64,000 nucleotides of DNA, from NCBI GenBank assembly GCA_934045075.1, contig OW203734.1:3592269-3656268 (forward strand), read 5' to 3'. A program made the position numbers and the translations under genes. How positions within the stretch are numbered: position 1 is the stretch's first letter; each line of letters begins with the position of its first letter. The notes beneath the pieces are model-generated. The model did not search any database and was not told the origin of the DNA. It saw only the letters and a list, made by a program, of their open reading frames with translations. Positions 12,126 through 23,792 of this stretch are shown here, in pieces. The stretch is from Yponomeuta sedellus. Lineage: Eukaryota > Arthropoda > Insecta > Lepidoptera > Yponomeutidae.

Positions 12126-13135
12126 ATCAACCTCATAGGGGGTAATAATACATTACTGCAGAGGCCGAGAAGTAAGGGATTGCTGGACGAGTTTGGGATA
12201 GACGGCAGAGTCGTAGACGAGGCCGTCTAGAACGAGTCCTGCAATCCCTGTTCCGGCCGAGGATTGTATAATGCTTTTCTCAAACAATGCGAGGAAATAT
12301 TAATATTAAAATAATTACTAGGTAATTAAGAAATAATAGTTTAGTTTGCCGCCTTTTTTATTTTTTAAATACACTAACATATTTGAGCACCATGTTTAAC
12401 CGCACAAAAACCAATACCATAGATTGTTTTTTTTTAATCTTGCAAGTATGCTTACATAATTTTTCCTGTATGTATTTTTTCCTTGGTCAGTTTAATTTTA
12501 GTAAGTAAATTTAAAAAGTTAGAGCAGCGGACGGTAATGGATTTTCATACTTACTTTACTGGCTTGGGCCAGTAAAGGGAGGCGGGAGCCATAAAAGAGA
12601 AACTTTGTGGCTTTATTTCATGGTAATAACACAAACATTTCCGAGCATGTTTGAGAAAAAATAATTAATTTCTTAACACTGATATTACTTTCCTACTGAC
12701 ACTTAGACAAAAACTAACTGAACAAAATATATAAAGCGTAGCATGTAACTTCTTTTCCCCTGTGCGGTCATACTTAGTCAGACAAGCTGGGTTCAAAGAA
12801 GAAACAATAAATGATAAAAAAATATTTGAACGCTCTCACTGGTAACCGAAGACGGATCCTCCGTGACCTCGTATCGTAGGACCCATGAAATTTTAAAAAA
12901 TTCTAGCTCTATTCATCTTAACGAATTTTATCTCGTTTCCTCCGAAAATAAGATTATGATTTTGTGTTAGGTTTCCTGTTCACTTGTGAGACCAAAGATT
13001 GCTTATCTACACCTAAATATTCAGTAAAATTTTTCAATGCTTAGGGGGCCACCTCAAGATGAATTTGTTATAGTTTCATTTTAATACCGGTAATATTTTG
13101 GCATTCAGAACCAAGATTTTGTATGTCTCCACGCC
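12126..13135. other. Intergenic DNA, no gene seen
   Basis: AT-rich with a more GC-rich island at 12150-12265 that has internal dyad elements (GGGATTGC and GCAATCCC; GACGGC and GCCGTC). No coding frame or RNA gene identified. Confidence 0.4.
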
Positions 13136-13139
13136 CATG

Positions 13140-13560
13140 CCACAACTCTAAATTACTACGCCAGACCGAAGGCCGAGCCCCATCATGCGGGTGCGAGAAA
13201 ACTTGCCGCGACGAGGTTGAAGGCCGAGCTCAATACAGGTCGCGGCACGGCCGAAGGCTGTGAAGCGGGCTAGAGGAATACTCCCACGGCGATTCCAAAT
13301 GCTGAGCTCTATTTACGCTGATGCCAAATGGAGACTAATAGCGCGGCCGAAGGCCGCGACAGTTACTTAAAGTTGCTGTTAGGAGGAAACCTGTCGCGCC
13401 TTTGTACAGGCCGCGGCTGAAGGCTCAGACCATTTATGTTCCCATTTACAAGTCCTTATTCTAAGTAATTAGCGAGACCGAAGACTGGGCCCAGCAATGC
13501 AAGCACGAAGAATTCTACTCTGGAGATGTCGAAAGCTGAGCGCCCTTCAGGTCGAAGAGA
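13140..13560. repeat. Irregular repeat of a GAAGGCCGAG-type motif
   Basis: A CCGAAGGCCGAG-like motif recurs about nine times with loose spacing of roughly 30-80 bp (for example at 13166, 13219, 13250, 13346, 13428, 13480 and 13529). The stretch is much more GC-rich than its surroundings. No frame is open across it. The origin is unknown. Confidence 0.4.
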
Positions 13561-13990
13561 TAATTCGTGACTATTCCAGTCCCCACCTACAATCGTTAAC
13601 ATGAAATAACTAGGTGCAGTGGAGCGTTTTTAGGCTACATAAAAAACAGACAATTTATGTAAGGATAATAAAGAAAAAAATCTGTCGTTTCCTTTGCAAA
13701 AATTCTAGATAGTTTAACACCATTAGACCATATTCATTATACTAGCTAAAAAATATCGTACGACATAATTTTTTAATGCAGGCAGGTGGTACCTATGAAT
13801 ATATCAAACGAGTATATCAGTAAAAATATTTATTATTTGCCTAGACATGTCCATTGTCGAACAAAAGAAAATAAAGCAATAAACTAAAATTCATTTAGGA
13901 AATAAAATAATATAACGATTTAAAGCATGTAAACAGAACAGATGGACCTTTAAATTTTATCGTTTTACTGAGTCACTAAAAGGTCAAAAA

Positions 13991-14443
13991 TAAAAAAAAT
14001 ATTTAAAAAAATAAAAGAACCCGACTGCAGTGATAAATCAACTGAAAGGGAAAAAATAAGATAATTTTATTTTCAAATGCTAATGTCGAATCAGAAGAGT
14101 TCATGCTGCTTTACTTGAGGGACCAAATAATATAACTTTATAAGCATTATTTGCTCAAACTGTTGCATTTATTATTTTATATAAAATGATGCAGTCGGGA
14201 CCCATTAGAGGACTTTAAACAAACAATAATGGGTCCCGACTGTAACATTTTATATAAAATAATAAATGCAACAGTTTGAGCAAATAATGCTTATAAAGTT
14301 ATATTATTTGGTCCCTCAAGTAAAGCAGCATGAACTCTTCTGATTCGACATTAGCATTTGAAAATAAAATTATCTTCTTTTTTCCCTTTCAGTTGATTTA
14401 TCACTGCAGTCGGGTTCTTTTATTTATTTAAATATTTTTTTTA
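13991..14443. mobile_element. Fold-back element with arms of about 214 bp
   Basis: The left arm (about 13991-14204) is a nearly perfect reverse complement of the right arm (about 14230-14443), with a 25-bp spacer. CCCGACTGCAG sits near the outer end and CAGTCGGGACCCA at the inner end of each arm. A single strand could form a hairpin of more than 200 bp. No coding capacity. It ends at the very edge of the copia 5' LTR. Confidence 0.85.
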
Positions 14444-14444
14444 T

Positions 14445-17400
14445 TGATTATGTCAGCGGTCACTTCTTGAAAAGACAAAACTAACTAAACTTGGAATGTT
14501 GTATAACTTTTATAATTAATAATAAACTCTGGAACGACTTTAGGTGTGCTTTTATTTGTAGATTAGTATGTACTTAGTAATATTAAAACAGAAAAACTGG
14601 ATAAAAAACGGATAAGCAGGTAAAAAGTCAGATGTGGTCAAAGGGTAAAGTAGTAGTGGTGAAAAATGAGGGAAATCGAAGAATGTGTGACGTACATGTA
14701 CATCATTTAAATATTTGAAAATGATAGATAGAAAAGAAATAAAAATGGTGTGAAGAGGTTTGTACCGTTACAAACTGATCGATATACAGCCAAATTCAAT
14801 ATTTTTCCGTAATCCTGCTTACTTTAACATGGTAGCAGAGTACCTAATAAAGTAAGAGAGCGGAATTAGCTAAAAGTTCTTAGTAAAAGTTCTTGTACAG
14901 ACCCTGATCACGATGGAGAGAGTAATCACGGAAGCATCCAAGGTACAAATAGAGCATCTTAATGGAAAGAACTATAAGCATTGGAAATACAGAGTAGAAA
15001 CAGTATGTAGGGCTATTCCCGGTGTGATAGAGCTAATCGAAGGGAAGGCAGTGAAGCCCGCTGAGCAAACTGTAACGGCTGATGTTGCCACCAAGGCAAA
15101 ATATGTTATGGAAATACGAGATTTCCAAAGTATCGATAGTGCTGTCTTAACATTGATGACAACGAACATGAGTATGACGGATGAAACACTCGACCAAGTT
15201 ATGGGTTATAAAAGTGCTAAAGAGGTTTGGGATGAGCTAGAACGTCTCTATAGTGGAAGTAAACGAACTGTGCCTCGAATTCTTCAAGTATAAAAAGGAC
15301 CCTGATCATGACATAAAAGGAGGCATATATCTGCGCTAAAGAACATTTGGCATGACCTAAATGGCCAAATCTACCCGAGATACTGCTGATATGTAAGATA
15401 CTTGGCACTTTACCGCAAGATTATTTTGCTTTCAAGTCAAGTTGGCTCTTGATTACAAAAAAGGATAGGACGATAGAGAATCTTACCTCCCAACTAAGCG
15501 GCTATGAGAAAGCCTTAACTAGTAAAACTGAAGATGAACATAGCGAAGTGTTAGTCGTGAAGACAGAAAAGAAAAAGAGACTAGAAGTGTTTAAATGCAA
15601 CTACTGTGGTGAAGTTGGACGGAAATGCCGAAAATGGATAAACGATGGACGCCTACCAAAGCAGACAGGTGAGGTTCAGAAGACCAATGTTAATTTAATA
15701 TTACAGTGTTAGCTATAGATGACGGATTGCCAATGGACAAAGTTAACTGGTATGTTGACAACGGTGCGACTAGCCACGTTACGAACAGAGGTGAATTCTT
15801 CGAAAGCTTTAAGCACTTCAACGGTTCACATACTGTAACTGCGGCTAATGGTCAAACCATCGAAGCCATTGGAATGGGCAACATACGTGCTGAAGCCAAC
15901 GTCAACGGACGAGTTGAATACATACAGTTAAAAGATGTTTGGTACGTTCCAAGTATTAAGAAAAACTTATTCTCAGTTCTCTCTGCTCATGATATTTCAT
16001 CCAAGAGTATGTTCGAGTCAGAGCCTACCCGATGTGTATTGAAAGTAGATGGGCAGATCAAAATTGTTGGGACGAGAGAGATTAGAGGCGGACTTTTCAA
16101 GCTGGAGCTTAAAGGTGTAGCGCCAATAAATCTAGAAGTCAATCAATTAATGACTTATCCACTACAAGTGTACCATGAAAGGCTAGTTCATCAAAACAAA
16201 AGACATGTCAAACATGTCAGCGCGCTTGCCCGTAGTGTGAGACGAGCAACCGACGACGCGAGCTCCGTCTCTGCTCACCATGATTAAGCTCTGCGAATCG
16301 GAGCGAAACCTTGTCGGACTTTTCCGATATAACAACACCCGTAAGTAAATCCGGACTAAAAGTCTACAACATGTCAAACAAGTCGTTGAACAAGAGTTGG
16401 GATTAAAAGTGGAGAATACGCAATCAGATATTTGCGAAGGCTGTGTGTACGGAAAAGCTCATAAGCAGAAATTCGGTACAAGGGTTAGAGCAACTCAACC
16501 AGGAGAACTAATCCATACTGATATTTGCGGACCGTTTCCGTATTCCATCTCAAAGCTTCGATACTTCATCCTTTTCAAGGACGACTACACACGCTGTCGA
16601 CACGTTTACTTTCTACGCCAAAAGTCTGAAGCAGCTTCAAAGCTTAAGCATTTCCTTGCCGAAGCTAAGGTTGCGGGACATGTTGTCAAAGAAGTACTGA
16701 GCGACAATGGGGGTGAGTTTGTCAGCGATGAATTTCGGAAGATCTTACAAGAGCATGGCATAACGCAACGATTGACGATGCCTCACACACCCGAACAAGC
16801 TGGATGCGTAGAGAGGGAAAATCGCACGGTAGTTGAAGCAGCGCGAGCCGTCATGCATGCACATGAAAAAATATCAGATGGTTTGTGGGCAGAGATAGTG
16901 AATGCTACTGTCTACGTATTAAATCGCACAGGGCCATCTAGCATACAAGGCAAATCACCATATGAATTGTGGTATGGAAAGAAGCCAGCGATTAAACATC
17001 TTCGGATCTTAGTCTGCACATTCTATGCGCTCATCCCCAAAGTGAATCGCAAAAAACTATCTAAGAAGAGGTTATGATGGAGACGAAGGCTACAGAATCT
17101 GGAATAAAGAAAATCTTAAACTCATAAGGTCAAGAGACGTAACGTTCGAAGAAATCACGTTATTGGGGAAACCTAAGGAGAATGAGACAAAACCAGAAGA
17201 GTCAACACCTGTGATAAAGAAAGAGGTACATTTCAAGATACCGAATCTTCAGAGATACATCGATATGCACGATGAGCGGAAGATCGTTGTTGATATGGAG
17301 GATGAGCATGTAGCTGATCATAGACAAGATGAAAGTCTTGAAGTTAGGGAACGACATGAACCTGAAGAGATCAGAGAACAACCTTCACATTAGACGACAC

Positions 17401-19289
17401 ATTATGAGGCCTATGAAGATAATGATCGTTTAAATGATGAACAAACAATGGACCCAGATAAGTCAACGTTTGAGTCAATCCACTCAGAAGAAGAGGATGA
17501 GGAAATGAAAAGAGAAGAACCTGATGCACCTACCTTGTCTGTAGTGGACATAGAAAGAGAAGGTGAAAGAACACTGCGAAACAGAGCAAACATCAAGCCT
17601 CCGAGTAGATTCGAAGACTACATCATGGCGATAGAAGGTAATGAAGTCATGTTCAAACCAAACACTTTTAAAGAGGCTGTCTTGTAAAGATAGTGAAAAA
17701 TGGAAGAATGCTATTGATAGCGAGATAAGTTCGCTGAAAGATAATAAGACTTGGGAGTTAGTCGAATTGCCCAAAGGCCGGAAAGCTATCCCCTGCAAAT
17801 GGATTTTCAAGATAAAGAATAATCCAGATGGTACAATCGATAAGTACAAGGCTCGATTGGTCATTAAAGGATATTCGCAGAAAAAGGATAGAGACTTTCA
17901 TGAGACATTTAGTCCAGTAGCTAGAAGCAGCACTGTAAAGGCAGTATCGAGCGTTGCTGTTAAAGATAAGCTGAAACTAACACAATTCGATGTCTCCACA
18001 GCATTTTTGTATGGCACATTAGATGAAGAAATTTATATGAAGCCACCTGATGGTCACACTACAAATCCTAAGCTTGTCTTCAGATTGAAGAAGAGCCTAT
18101 ATGGGCTAAAACAAGCACCACTTTGTTGGAATAGATGTATATCAGACTACATAGCGCAAATCGGTATTAAGCAGAGTGAATCTGATCCTTGTCTGTTTGT
18201 AAGGAAACGAGGGAAAGAAAAGGTTATTCTTGCATTATATGTCGACGATGGTCTGATTGCTTCGACAAGTGAGAAAGAAGCAATAAATTTCTTGGAAGAA
18301 ATGAGAGTGCGTTTCAAGATAACAGTGAAACCTGCTAGTTACTTCCTCGGGATGGAGATAAAGAGGTTCCCCGATGGCTCAATATTGCTACATCAGAAAG
18401 CGTATGCAGTCCGTGTATTGGAGAGGTTCGGCATGGATAAATGCACAGCATTAAATACGCCAATTCTGAAGGCGAATGATGTCGCAGATGATGGAGAACC
18501 TACATCGTCATTCCCATACCGTCAAGCAGTTGGTGCGTTAGCATACTTGATGACAGGCACTAGGCCAGACATAGCCTTTGCAGTCAGTGTTGCATCTCAC
18601 AACTTAGAAAATCCAACGAAGCAGAACATCCTTGGCGTTAAGAGAATAATGAGATACCTGAAAGGAACATTGGATGAAGGAATCACCTATAGACCTGGTC
18701 AATGCAATTTAGAGTGCTATAGTGACGCAGATCATGGCGGTGACTTATACACCGGTAGATCAACAACGGGTACCATTATAATGTACGCTGGAGGAGCTAT
18801 TGCTTGGCAGAGCAAGCGACAGTCTACTGTGGCCATATCTTCGACGGAAGCCGAAATTGTAGCTGCCAGTGAGACTGCTCGGGAGATTATTTGGATAAGG
18901 AGAATAATCAAAGACATTACAGGAGAAGAATGTCCAGGATGCCTGTGTGTGGATAATGAATCTGCAATTAAGTTAGCAAATAATCCGCCAGAGTTCCACC
19001 AGAGGACCAAACACATAAGGCTTATAGTATTTTTTGTGAAAGAATGCTTACAACATGGAAGCATTAGCATCTGCTATGTCCCAGGAAGTAGGCAGATTGC
19101 AGACATGCTGACCAAACCACTTTATGGGCCTAGAATAGATATGCTCAAGAAGATGGCAGGCATCACAAACAGAGGTGGATGGTTTTTATTGATTATGTCA
19201 GCTGTCACTTCTTGAAAAGACAAAACTAAATAAACTGATCGATATACAGCCAAATTCAATATTTTTCCGTAATCCCGCTTACTTTAACA
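14445..19289 (+). mobile_element. Ty1/copia LTR retrotransposon, decayed
   Basis: The 5' LTR is about 14445-14829 (TG...TTAACA). It is followed directly by TGGTAGCAGAG, a primer-binding site of the type copia elements use with initiator methionine tRNA. The 3' LTR (about 19190-19289) is only about 100 bp, because the internal 285 bp present in the 5' LTR (about 14490-14775) is missing. The gene order gag-protease-integrase-RT-RNase H (integrase before RT) marks the copia superfamily. No matching target-site duplication is seen at the outer ends. Multiple frameshifts and stops break the gag-pol frame. Confidence 0.9.
14913..19215 (+). pseudogene. copia gag-pol polyprotein, frameshifted
   Basis: The reading frame is broken into at least five pieces. 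The gag start (14913-15293) reads HLNGKNYKHWKYRVET. A zinc-knuckle remnant (about 15590) has FKCNYCGEVGRKC, so the usual CX2CX4HX4C is damaged. The protease region (from 15706) has YVDNGATSHV, the GAG-pre-integrase segment follows and is disrupted at about 16270. The integrase core (16397-17077) shows HTDICGPF, LSDNGGEF and PEQAGCVERENRT, so the DDE residues remain. The reverse transcriptase and RNase H frame (17641-19215) has KARLVIKGYSQ, ALYVDDGLIA and the RNase H DADHGGD and STEAE motifs. Inference: once autonomous, now unable to make a full polyprotein. The 524-codon RT-RNase H frame is the longest intact part. Confidence 0.9.
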
Positions 19290-19474
19290 CACAACTTCCG
19301 AAAATTCCTATCTTATCTCTAGTTATGCGAACTAGCTACGAGCTCTGCGCGGCTCAGCCAGTTGTACGATATTTTTTCATCTGATACGATTGAATATTGG
19401 TACGATAAATCGATAATTCACTCGCACTCGTCTGGCAACCCTGATTTATATATTGTCAGTTTATCTTTTGCCTG

Positions 19475-20271
19475 TGTTGTTTGCTTGCCATATTAACCAA
19501 AACATTAAATTAAATTGAAGAAGTGTTTTTGGGAATCCGATTCCTTAATTCAGAGTGATGTTCATAAACTTACTAAACTGCATTATTTGAAGTCGAGGTT
19601 TTAACAACAGAATAGTAGCATTTTCATGGGATTCCGCAGCTTATTATTGAAATACTTTGGCAAACCGGTAGTATACGACTTGAAATCTTCCGAGATTCGG
19701 TATTTCGTTCTAGACCTATACAGTACAAACAGGTACAAAGCTATGGCTCAGACTAAAACTCTTAAAGACTTCGGATATGGCTTTAATTCTGGTAAGCGGC
19801 CGCTCCCAACTTTACCCACCAACCCAATGCTCAAAACTCATCCAATTCTCTGTACTCGTATCTTTGTACTTTCTCACCTGCTCGTAATTGTCTTTTCCTC
19901 AATTATTAACTTCTTAATTTATCTTTAGACGGCCAACTAAGGAAACTAGAAAGGGGTCAACCTGGTGAACAGCCATTCCAGTTCAATGTAAGCGATAATC
20001 ACCAAGAATGCCAGCAACATTATGAAGAACTTGGAGACACCATTACGGCGCATATCTACGACCTCCTTGTGGCACAGGAGCACCTTGTGAAGTTGCCAGT
20101 ACCTAAGGAGGCCAATGAAAGCAAAGGGACTTTCATTTTTGTTTCCAAAGACTATGATAAGAAGGATCAGTTGTTGGTTCTGATTCATGGTTCTGGGGTT
20201 GTTAGGGCTGGACAATGGGCGAGATCGTTAGTATTTTTAAATAGTCACTCTTTTGGGTAGAATAATTTTTG
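19475..20271 (+). pseudogene. Upstream duplicate of ARB2A exons 1-2
   Basis: This segment matches 23642-24438 at a constant offset of 4167 bp, and translations in all overlapping frames on both strands are identical, so the copies are essentially the same at DNA level. It contains 5' UTR, exon 1 (19626-19791), intron and exon 2 (19929-20226) with intact GT/AG signals. The remaining ARB2A exons occur only after the second copy, so this one is a partial duplicate. If transcribed it could supply alternative first exons, but splicing exon 2 to the second exon 2 would shift the frame, since exon 2 is 298 bp. See the related findings for three explanations. Confidence 0.85.
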
Positions 20272-23200
20272 GATCTCCAACCCGAAGGGTTCCCCCTTCC
20301 CAAAATCCTAAGACTGCAGTAGATTTATCTTTGTGCTCTCCGTCTCTCTCCTCCACCCTAACTTGGGAAGTCCTCCCCAGTACGTATGGTAGTGATCATT
20401 TCCCGATATTGATCAAATTCCCTGAAAGGTCTGTTCTCACTGCTTCCCAACCTCCCTTACTAAAATACAGACTAAACAAGGCTAACTGGTCGGGGTACGC
20501 AACAACCTTGGATGAAAATATTGATAGCCTGTCTACCGATTTACATTCGAACATACAAACATCATACTCGAAATTTATTGGAGCCCTTAATCAAGCGGCA
20601 GATTTTAATTTCCGCCTTAAAAATAGCAAACAACATAAGCCATCCCCGCCCTGGTGGGATGAGGATTGTACTGATGCGGTGAAAGCCAGGAAACTGGCGG
20701 AATTAAAATTCAATGAATCGATGACGATGGCTAATTATGTTAACTATAAACACATCGCAGCGCGTACTAGAAGGACCTTAAGCAAAAAAAAGAGAAATGG
20801 GTGGACTAGATTCTGCGAAGACTTATGCCCAGCTACCCCTTCGGCGGTGGTATGGAGAAACGTCCGAAGGTTCCGCGGCTCCATGAATATTGACAACCTT
20901 TCTTCTAATGATCCCTCCATATGGCTTGACAAGTTTGCGGATAAATTAGCTCCTCCCACAGCCCCCTCCTTTGATTCTCTCCCTTCCCCTCCTATATACA
21001 TCCCTTCGTCTGAGGAACTTGAACCTTCGTTCTCAATGACAGAATTACAGTCAGCTCTCGATGGTCTAGTGGACACTTCACCAGGAATCGATGGTATCCC
21101 CTATTCTTTCCTTGTAAGAGCTAACTCTAAAGCAAAGCTGTATTATCTGGCCCTAGTGAATCGTATTTACGACCTCGGTTCCATTCCCGAATCCTGGAAA
21201 ACCCAAGTGATTCTACCAATACTAAAGCCGGGTAAAAGTCCGATAGACCCTACGGCTCGTAGACCAATCGCGCTGTCCTCAACTCTGTCTAAAGTACTAG
21301 AGCATATGGTTAAAAACCGCCTAGAATGGTATCTAGAGAATAAAAAGATCCTCTCTGAAAGCCAGTTCGGCTTTAGGAAGGGTATGAGCACGCTTGATAG
21401 TCTTAGCATCCTCACAACAGATATCCAAATTGCCTTTAAACGTCAACAATATCTAGTTGCAGTCTTTTTAGATATAACATCGGCTTACGACAACGTCCAG
21501 CTCCCACAATTGAAACAAAAGTTACTCCACTACAATATTCCAAACAAAATTATTCGATACTTATGTAATTTATTAATGGAACGATCAGTTATTGTCAGGC
21601 ACCCCGGCTCCAAAGCTCCTGCTCGGCGTATATGGAAGGGCCTTCCGCAAGGATCTGTCCTAAGTCCTCTTCTTTTCAATTTTTATACATGTGATCTGGA
21701 AAGAACAGTAAACTGCTTTTGCAACGTCTTACAGTATGCTGACGACTTAACTTTATATTTGGCTGTGAATAACATTGCAGAAGCCACATCACGACTGAAT
21801 TTGGCACTGTCGTATTTAGGTCTATGGCTGTCTAACCATGGATTTTCACTTTCTGTTGCGAAAAGCTGTGCTGTTGTGTTTACCAGAAGGTATAGGATCC
21901 CTAATCTAAATATCCAAATCGAAGGACAATCCATTCCAGTAGAAAAAAAAGTAAAATTCTTAGGGGTCGTCCTAGATTCGAGGCTGAACGGTCAGGCACA
22001 TTGCAATTACATCAGCCAAAAATGTGAACAAAACATCAATATCCTGCGCGCTCTTTCGGGTGTATGGTGGGGTTCCCACCCATACTGCCAAAAACTCCTT
22101 TATAATGCTATCATAAGAAGCCACCTCGACTATGGTAGTTTTGTTTTGGAGCCGTGCTCCAAGGCGGCTGCGGATACAATAAATCGCTCCCAATACAAAG
22201 GCCTCCGAACAGTGATTGGGGCGATGAAGTCGACTCCGACAAATGCTCTCCAAGTGGAGTGCTCAGACCCTCCCCTACACATACGAAGACAATACCTTTG
22301 TGACAAATTCTTACTCAAAATTTCCCAAAATTCGAGCCATCCTTTATGGAGTAAGCTTCAGGTACTATCAGACTTATCCGTTCCTAATAGCAGCTTGAAA
22401 GGTTCCTGCCTTCTAAAAAGTTTCAAAATGATTACCCAAATCCCCTATACAATCCAAAAATTTAACAAATGCCCCCTCTTTGATACGAGTTACAATGCCC
22501 TCCAATTCTCCCCCCCTGTAGTTACTAGTTTTGGCATTGATAAGAATTCCATATTTGCGGAGAGACAATACAGAAGTATTATGGAAAGAGACTGGAAAGA
22601 TTGGCTTCCTATATTTACAGATGCTTCCAAACTCTCAGAGGAAGGTGACGTGGGAGCGGCGGTATGGGTTCCCAGAACTAAGATAGTTCTCAGTTTCAGA
22701 CTGCCCCCATTATCCTCAGTCTTCACGGGAGAAGCTATTGCAATCCTTGAAGCAATTCACTACGCTGAAAATCATAATGTTGAGAGATGCATCATCCTCA
22801 CGGACTCTCTTAGTACCCTTTATGCGTTACAAGCAAACCCCTTCAAAAGTAAACAGAAATTCCCTGTAATACTTCAAATTAGAGAAGCTTTGGCAAATTC
22901 AAATATAAATATTACCATTGCTTGGATTCCAGGACACTGTGGTATTGTTGGCAATGAAACCGCCGATACCCATGCTAAAATTGCCACTCAAATTGGGGAC
23001 ACCCCTCATTATGAATTAGCTGCACATGACTTGGCCCCCTTGGCCGGCTCACGGATGAAGAAATCCTGGGATAATGACTGGAAGTTCTCTCAAACCATTA
23101 AAGGCAAACATTTTGCCGAAATTCAGCCTGTCATCCCGTTGAAGCCATGGTTTTTTAGGTTTCGTGATTTGGACAAACGAGTGACCTCAACCATTTGTCG

Positions 23201-23510
23201 TTTACGCTTAGGGCATGCCTGCACACCGGTCCACCTGGCTAAGATCCGAGTGAGAGACAACTCCCTTTGTGAGTGTGGTTTGGACGACGGTTCCGCAGAA
23301 CACCTGCTTTTCAGTTGCCCCAATCTCCGGTTTTCTCTTATGGATGTCCTGCCTGATAACATTATCCGACCTACTAATCTTAAGCTTATCCTCTCCCAGG
23401 CAAATACACCTCTTGTTTATATTATAGGTAAATTTCTTTCAGACAATAATATCAAACTTTAGTTTTTTCAAAATTTTACAAAAATAATAAGGGAAATTAA
23501 AAAAAAAAAG
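20272..23510 (+). mobile_element. Non-LTR retrotransposon, 5'-truncated, long intact ORF
   Basis: One frame is open from about 20253 to 23462. It begins inside the last part of an APE-type endonuclease (TYGSDHFPILI), so the 5' portion of the element is gone. It then runs through a full reverse transcriptase (IDGIPYSFL, RPIALSSTLSK, QFGFRKGMST, VFLDITSAYD, GLPQGSVLSPLLF, LQYADDLTLY). An RNase H domain follows (FTDASK, GEAIAILEAI, LTDSLSTL, AWIPGHCGIVGNETAD) and finally a C-terminal zinc-finger-like CECGLDDGSAEHLLFSC. A short A-tract follows the stop (23497-23507). The presence of an RNase H domain places it in the I/R1/LOA-like part of the LINE tree. There are no stops or frameshifts in about 1050 codons, so the insertion is young. 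Confidence 0.9.
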
Positions 23511-23792
23511 ACAAACAGTTCTTATTGACTCAAAATTCTGACCGAGCCTTGTTCGCTTGTGATTGGCTATAGTCTTGTCTAACACGTGATATTGGCGAAA
23601 TTGTACTGGACAATCAGTGCACTGAGTCCATAAAACAGAATTGTTGTTTGCTTGCCATATTAACCAAAACATTAAATTAAATTGAAGAAGTGTTTTTGGG
23701 AATCCGATTCCTTAATTCAGAGTGATGTTCATAAACTTACTAAACTGCATTATTTGAAGTCGAGGTTTTAACAACAGAATAGTAGCATTTTC

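Noticed and set aside
14913..19215. Working copia gag-pol gene
   Set aside because: Several frameshifts, a damaged zinc knuckle and a shortened 3' LTR show it is dead.
19946..20215. 89-codon minus-strand frame, repeated at 24113-24382
   Set aside because: Antisense shadow of ARB2A exon 2; repeated only because the exon is duplicated.
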